The translations under genes and the position numbers were made by a program. The notes beneath the pieces are model-generated. The model was not told the DNA's origin and ran no database searches. It worked only from the letters and a program-made list of their open reading frames with translations. A DNA stretch of 9,863 nucleotides from an uncultured Moheibacter sp. (GTDB taxonomy: Bacteria; Bacteroidota; Bacteroidia; Flavobacteriales; Weeksellaceae): positions 1-9,863 of the forward strand of contig CALLXZ010000545.1 of the NCBI GenBank assembly GCA_937875605.1, given 5' to 3'. Below are positions 7,321 to 9,863 of the stretch, one piece after another. Position 1 is the first letter of the stretch. Each line of letters starts with the position of its first letter.

Positions 7321-7890
7321 CTATTTTTCTTCTTCTTCTTCTGCTTCCATGTTGATAGAAGTTTCTGCTATTTCGGTTAGCAGAAGATCTGTATCTTCTT
7401 CTTCCTGCAGTGTTTTTTCCAAAATATCTGCCACTTTATGATGTTTCATGGTGACGGCTAATTGGGCAAGCCCTCCGTAAGAGGCTATTTCATAATGCTC
7501 TACTTTTTGCGCAGCAATAATCAGAGCAGCATCACGCGTCATGCTACCTTCTTCGGTACTTGAAATGATTTCATCGGCTTCTTTTATAAGCCCGTCCATG
7601 GCTTTGCATGTTTTTTCTTCAGGATCTTCTCCCAGCAATCGGAAGATTTTTTCCAATCTTGAATGATGGGTTTGTGTTTGGAACTGATGTTCTTCAAAGG
7701 CATCTTTCAACTCTTCTGTCGTTGCGGATTCCTGCATTTTTTTGAGTGCTTTGATGAGTGCCTTTTCAGCATAATACATATCTTTTAATCCGTCTAAAAA
7801 GAATTGATGAAGCGGAGATTCTTTCATGTTTTTTACCTCTTTATCGGTTGGGATATTTGCTGTTTTTTTGGTTTCTTTTTCTGTGGGCAT
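7321..7890 (-). CDS. Ferritin-like DUF892 (YciF-type) stress protein
   Basis: A 189-residue soluble four-helix-bundle protein of the YciE/YciF family (DUF892), a branch of the ferritin-like superfamily. After a Lys-Thr-rich leader of about 24 residues, the core begins LHQFFLDGLKDMYYAEKALI (27-46). Candidate diiron ligands are Glu42, Glu67-His68, Glu131-His132 and Glu163-Glu165 (within EEHQ, VEHYE and LQEEE). The C-terminus ends in a run of five Glu before a final Lys. E. coli and Salmonella yciF is RpoS-linked and lies beside yciG, a KGG-motif gene; here the KGG gene likewise sits immediately upstream, 69 bases away, though a strong terminator lies between them. Metal binding is inferred from the family; a specific activity is not established. 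Start ATG at 7890. Confidence 0.92.
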   Translation of the reverse strand: MPTEKETKKTANIPTDKEVKNMKESPLHQFFLDGLKDMYYAEKALIKALKKMQESATTEELKDAFEEHQFQTQTHHSRLEKIFRLLGEDPEEKTCKAMDGLIKEADEIISSTEEGSMTRDAALIIAAQKVEHYEIASYGGLAQLAVTMKHHKVADILEKTLQEEEDTDLLLTEIAETSINMEAEEEEEK

Positions 7891-7910
7891 AATTTTTAAT
7901 TTTAATTAAT

Positions 7911-7953
7911 TAAACAAAAAAGATTATCAGTATCTCGTGAATACTGATAATCT
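7911..7953 (-). terminator. Strong intrinsic terminator between the KGG and DUF892 genes
   Basis: A perfect 13-bp inverted repeat, AGATTATCAGTAT at 7921-7933 and its complement at 7941-7953, encloses a 7-base loop. On the minus strand it is followed by a T-rich tract (TTTTTTGTTT). It begins 7 bases after the KGG stop codon, as expected for that gene's terminator. The DUF892 start is only about 30 bases downstream on the same strand, so DUF892 either depends on partial read-through or has a promoter within this region or the end of the KGG gene. Confidence 0.9.
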
Positions 7954-7959
7954 CCCAAT

Positions 7960-8580
7960 TTATGAATGACGGCGACCGCCAAAGCCCGATCTTCCTCCGC
8001 CGTGGGATGCTTTTCCACCCATGCGGGCAATACGGGTTCTTTCCGCTTTACTCATGGCGGCGAATCCTCTTTTGGATGCACCTGAGCCACGGCCGGAATT
8101 CCCCGAACTGCTGTTACCGGAAGAAGATCTGCCAGTATTACTGGTAGAAGTTCTTCTGCCGGCTGAGCTTCTGGTTGTCGAACTTCCTCTGCCGGCTGAG
8201 CTTCCGCGGCCCCCTGAACTGCCTCTACGCCCTGTACTGCTGTTGCTTCCGCTACGGTTACCGGAAGTATATCTTCCTTGGTTGTCCCGTTGTTGATTAC
8301 CACGATTATCATCATCGTCATAATCATCCTCGTCGTCGTAATCTTCATCATAGTCATCATCGTAATCATTTCCAAATGACACTTTATAATCATCATAATC
8401 GTCTTCAAAGTCTGAAAAATCATCGTCATAATCCTCGTCGTACAAACCGGCATCAAATCCGTGATTGTAACCTAACTGATAAATTTCCTGGAAAACTGAA
8501 TTATCCATTTGTGAAGAATTTTTACCCGAGTTTCTCCGGGAACTGTTTCCGGATCTACTTCTTGAATTTCTTGTGTTCAT
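7960..8580 (-). CDS. KGG-motif stress protein with acidic and Arg-Ser-Gly low-complexity regions
   Basis: The 206-residue product has four parts: a basic Ser/Arg/Asn leader (1-24); a short ordered-looking stretch, EIYQLGYNHGFDAGLYD (32-48); an extreme acidic tract (48-91) made almost only of Asp and Tyr with some Glu; and a Gly/Ser/Arg-rich tract (92-170) with recurring GRGSS and SSAGR units. The C-terminus has one KGG-type stress motif, GFAAMSKAERTRIARMGGKA (172-191), then Gly/His/Arg-rich sequence. KGG repeats occur in YciG and in Bacillus GsiB, hydrophilic stress proteins. Most of this chain should be intrinsically disordered. It is probably cytoplasmic; an RNA- or DNA-binding role for the Arg-rich part is only inference. 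Start ATG 8580; terminator follows at 7911-7953; a candidate -7 element and operator lie upstream. Confidence 0.88.
   Translation of the reverse strand: MNTRNSRSRSGNSSRRNSGKNSSQMDNSVFQEIYQLGYNHGFDAGLYDEDYDDDFSDFEDDYDDYKVSFGNDYDDDYDEDYDDEDDYDDDDNRGNQQRDNQGRYTSGNRSGSNSSTGRRGSSGGRGSSAGRGSSTTRSSAGRRTSTSNTGRSSSGNSSSGNSGRGSGASKRGFAAMSKAERTRIARMGGKASHGGGRSGFGGRRHS
8155..8204 (-). repeat. 33-base tandem repeat units inside the KGG gene
   Basis: The 17-base string TCTGCCGGCTGAGCTTC occurs at 8155-8171 and again at 8188-8204, exactly 33 bases (11 codons) apart and in frame. It encodes the repeated Ser-Ser-Ala-Gly-Arg units near residues 128-142. This suggests the Arg-Ser-Gly tract grew by in-frame duplication and may vary in length between strains. 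Confidence 0.7.
8308..8439 (-). repeat. Trinucleotide-rich low-complexity tract encoding the Asp/Tyr block
   Basis: The plus strand here is dominated by ATC, GTC, ATA and GTA triplets, giving Asp (GAT/GAC) and Tyr (TAT/TAC) codons for residues 48-91 of the KGG protein. It is not a pure microsatellite, since synonymous codons are mixed, which suggests the amino-acid composition is maintained by selection. Confidence 0.7.
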
Positions 8581-8656
8581 AACTGTTTGTTTTTAGTAAT
8601 TTAAAAAATCCTTCTTTTGAACTAGTATTTAAGAAAGGCATTACTTTAATTCATAT

Positions 8657-8664
8657 CAAAATTA
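8657..8664 (-). promoter_or_regulatory. Candidate -7 promoter element for the KGG gene
   Basis: On the minus strand TAATTTTG matches the Bacteroidota -7 consensus TAnnTTTG exactly, about 77 bases before the KGG start codon. No TTTG or TTG lies 17-23 bases upstream; the bases where a -33 element would sit are part of the inverted repeat at 8684-8703. That is the picture expected of a promoter needing an activator. Confidence 0.55.
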
Positions 8665-8683
8665 GGGGCTTACACACAAGCGG

Positions 8684-8703
8684 ATTATGACTCGGGTCAT
8701 AAT
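8684..8703. promoter_or_regulatory. Perfect 8-4-8 inverted repeat, candidate Crp/Fnr-type operator
   Basis: ATTATGAC (8684-8691), spacer TCGG, and GTCATAAT (8696-8703) form a perfect palindrome. The core ATGAC-N4-GTCAT has the same 5-4-5 layout as FNR-family sites (TTGAT-N4-ATCAA). Its centre is about 36 bases upstream of the 3' edge of the candidate -7 element, so near -41 from the inferred start of transcription. The Crp/Fnr-family gene stops 8 bases away. A terminator for that gene is the alternative, but no T-run follows the stem on either strand. Confidence 0.6.
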
Positions 8704-8711
8704 GAGGTAAT

Positions 8712-9305
8712 TCAATAATAAATTTTTCTTTTTTGGATTTTTATGATTTTGTTTTTGGCTAATTTTTTACTGGCTCGGATTACGGTTTCAACGCATAAAC
8801 CAGTGAAATCGGCTATCTGCTGACGGGTATAGGGTACTTTGAAAGAATATTTTTTCTGGTCTTTCTGTAAACTTTTGAAATAATCCAAAAGATTAAGCAT
8901 TCTTACATTGGGGTCTAAATTCGACAGATTGAGCAGCATGGTACATTTAAAATATAATCTTTCTGCCATTGATTTGTTGAGTGCACGAAGCACTTGGGGG
9001 TGATTGTCTAATAATTCAAGAAATTTAAATTTTGACAACAGTAAAACTTTGGTTTCTTCCAAAGCAATTGCATTAGTAGGATATGTATAATCAAGAAAAA
9101 GGAGGGATTCTCCAAAACTTTGACCTTTTGAAAAAATATTCTGGATGAATTCCTTACCATCTTCTTTGTAATTGTTGAGTTTTACAGAACCTGATTGGAT
9201 TTGGTAATAGTAATAGGGAACTGCGCCTTCTTCATATACCAGCACATCTTTTTTATATAATTTGACTTCAGCACCAAATCTATACAACAGTATTTCGTCA
9301 ATCAT
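8712..9305 (-). CDS. Crp/Fnr-family transcriptional regulator
   Basis: A 197-residue protein with an N-terminal cyclic-nucleotide-binding-type beta-barrel (about 12-110; VYEEGAVPYYYYQIQSGSVK at 23-42, KGQSFGESLLF at 60-70), a dimerisation helix (about 105-128) and a C-terminal winged helix-turn-helix (PYTRQQIADFTGLCVETVIR at 158-177). The Arg that binds cAMP phosphate in E. coli CRP is missing: the loop reads YPTNAIALE rather than PRxAT. There is no N-terminal cysteine cluster, only Cys121 and Cys171, so it is unlikely to be a classic cAMP or iron-sulfur sensor; its signal is unknown. It lies directly upstream of the KGG gene on the same strand. Start is ATG 9305; the ATG at 9310 hits a stop after one codon. 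Confidence 0.93.
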   Translation of the reverse strand: MIDEILLYRFGAEVKLYKKDVLVYEEGAVPYYYYQIQSGSVKLNNYKEDGKEFIQNIFSKGQSFGESLLFLDYTYPTNAIALEETKVLLLSKFKFLELLDNHPQVLRALNKSMAERLYFKCTMLLNLSNLDPNVRMLNLLDYFKSLQKDQKKYSFKVPYTRQQIADFTGLCVETVIRASKKLAKNKIIKIQKRKIYY

Positions 9306-9391
9306 TTCATGTAATTTTAATTTTTAATTTTCCGTGAAATAGTTTAGGAATACGCTAAATAGGTAAACAACAGAATAAGTAGACAAGAACT

Positions 9392-9399
9392 CAAATGTA
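9392..9399 (-). promoter_or_regulatory. Candidate -7 promoter element for the Crp/Fnr-family gene
   Basis: TACATTTG on the minus strand matches TAnnTTTG exactly, about 87 bases before the regulator's start codon. An AT-rich palindrome at 9419-9435 is centred 35 bases upstream of its 3' edge, close to the spacing seen before the KGG gene. No clear TTG -33 element is present at 17-23 bases. Confidence 0.45.
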
Positions 9400-9418
9400 C
9401 ATAAAAGAAATACAAAAT

Positions 9419-9435
9419 ATATTGAAATTCAATAT
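9419..9435. promoter_or_regulatory. 17-base palindrome upstream of the regulator gene
   Basis: ATATTGAA, one central A, then TTCAATAT form a perfect inverted repeat. It could be an operator for the regulator gene (position near -40 from the inferred start) or a weak terminator for the minus-strand frame that ends at 9455, since ATTTTG follows the stem. The AT-rich context lowers its significance. Confidence 0.4.
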
Positions 9436-9454
9436 TTTAACGATTGTATAACAG

Positions 9455-9863
9455 TCAGAGCTGGACATTTGCGCTCGTGATTTCATAGTAGATCGCCCAG
9501 CCGATAAATAAGATGATAATGATCCATATCCAAAAAGGAATGGTCTGGGGTGTTTCGCTTCCGGTGATGATAAAACTTTTTTGATTCCCTTTATCATAGG
9601 CATTGATCATCAATGACAATTTTCCGTTTACAACGTCTTTATTTTTGAGTCCTTCTATGCTAATGCTGGGACCGTTTGCCACCGTAAACTTTATTTCCCG
9701 GATTCCTTCATTCCCTAACGGCGACTGGCTTACAATTTTGAGCGTATGCTCGCCGTCCACTAACTTTTGCGTATCAAAATCAAAAACAGTATCTGCATTT
9801 TTTTGGTGCACCATATCCAAATGTCCTTGCATTACAATTGGCTTACGGTTTTCCATTCCTGGA
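9455..9863 (-). CDS. Chimeric frame: PepD fragment joined to a C-terminal membrane-anchored domain (5' end off the window)
   Basis: The frame is open to the right edge (reading PGMENRKPIVMQGHLDMVHQ...), so the ATG at 9856 need not be the start. Counting from that Met, residues 1 to about 28 match aminoacyl-histidine dipeptidase PepD around its metal-binding H-x-D motif (GHLDM). From about residue 26 (DFDTQKLVDGEHTLKI) the sequence switches to an Ig-like, beta-rich domain (EGIREIKFTVANGPSISIEG, 50-69), then SETPQTIPFWIWIIIILFIGWAIYY with one membrane helix (107-124) and a short tail. From memory the second part resembles the C-terminus of Bacteroidota membrane proteins associated with c-type cytochromes; that is uncertain. 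Each part is a fragment, so this is probably a misassembly or deletion junction rather than a functional gene. Confidence 0.6.
   Translation of the reverse strand, partial: PGMENRKPIVMQGHLDMVHQKNADTVFDFDTQKLVDGEHTLKIVSQSPLGNEGIREIKFTVANGPSISIEGLKNKDVVNGKLSLMINAYDKGNQKSFIITGSETPQTIPFWIWIIIILFIGWAIYYEITSANVQL
9773..9863 (-). pseudogene. Internal fragment of a PepD (M20-family) aminoacyl-histidine dipeptidase
   Basis: About 30 codons read PGMENRKPIVMQGHLDMVHQ, then KNADTVFDFD. The HLDMV-QKN-DTVHDF pattern is the conserved block of PepD just before the metal-site region. The His and Asp of HLD are metal ligands in M20 peptidases. The block expected next (a DG-W-A-GTTLGADNG-type segment with the catalytic and bridging residues) is absent, replaced by unrelated sequence at about 9767-9784. 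The upstream part lies outside the window. Confidence 0.7.

Noticed and set aside
7911..8580. CRISPR or mobile-element repeats
   Set aside because: The repeats are in-frame coding repeats or simple hairpins; no spacer array, transposase or target-site duplication was seen anywhere in the window.
8021..8582. Several long open frames on both strands across the KGG gene
   Set aside because: They are shadows of its low-complexity codons: Pro/Leu-rich, His-rich or Met/Thr-rich products with no family. The KGG frame alone has a recognisable motif, a start, a terminator and a promoter.
8684..8703. Palindrome as the terminator of the regulator gene
   Set aside because: No T-run follows the 8-bp stem on either strand, unlike the two clear terminators in this window; an operator is preferred but not proven.

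Overview
The window looks like chromosomal DNA from a Bacteroidota bacterium, most likely a flavobacterium-type member. It is AT-rich, start codons lack clear Shine-Dalgarno sequences, two intergenic regions carry the TAnnTTTG -7 element typical of this phylum, and the protein families fit. No rRNA, tRNA, CRISPR array, insertion sequence or phage gene was seen. The 9863-base length and a chimeric reading frame at the right edge suggest that edge may be the end of an assembled contig.

Layout. (1) Bases 1-590 hold no convincing gene; the main feature is a terminator-like hairpin at 431-464. (2) A short minus-strand gene at 591-761 encodes a 56-residue single-pass membrane protein. (3) Bases 918-5616 carry four tightly packed plus-strand genes: a GT4 glycosyltransferase, an (alpha/alpha)-barrel-like glycan protein, a GH130 glycoside phosphorylase-type protein and a second GT4 glycosyltransferase. 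Successive genes overlap by 41 and 14 bases, then are separated by 2. None has a signal peptide, and no sugar exporter or polymerase is present, so a cytoplasmic glycan or glycoside is the simplest reading. The GH130 member suggests mannoside chemistry and phosphorolytic turnover. (4) Bases 5617-9305 are all minus strand and form a stress-type block. In transcription order it holds a Crp/Fnr-family regulator, a KGG-motif protein with an extreme acidic/Arg-Ser-Gly composition, a ferritin-like DUF892 (YciF) protein, a YghA/YdaD-type short-chain dehydrogenase and a YetF-type (DUF421) membrane protein with an added four-cysteine tail. Strong hairpin terminators separate KGG from DUF892 and DUF892 from the dehydrogenase; the last two genes are 9 bases apart. 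(5) From 9455 to the right edge a minus-strand frame joins a PepD dipeptidase fragment to the C-terminal part of an unrelated membrane protein.

How the parts fit. The KGG plus DUF892 pair recalls the enterobacterial yciG-yciF stress genes, and YdaD-type dehydrogenases are general-stress proteins in Bacillus, so the minus-strand block is probably a stress module. A perfect 8-4-8 inverted repeat lies between the regulator gene and the KGG gene, where a class II Crp/Fnr activator site would be expected, hinting that the neighbouring regulator controls the block. The glycan operon and the stress block meet tail to tail with no intergenic base.
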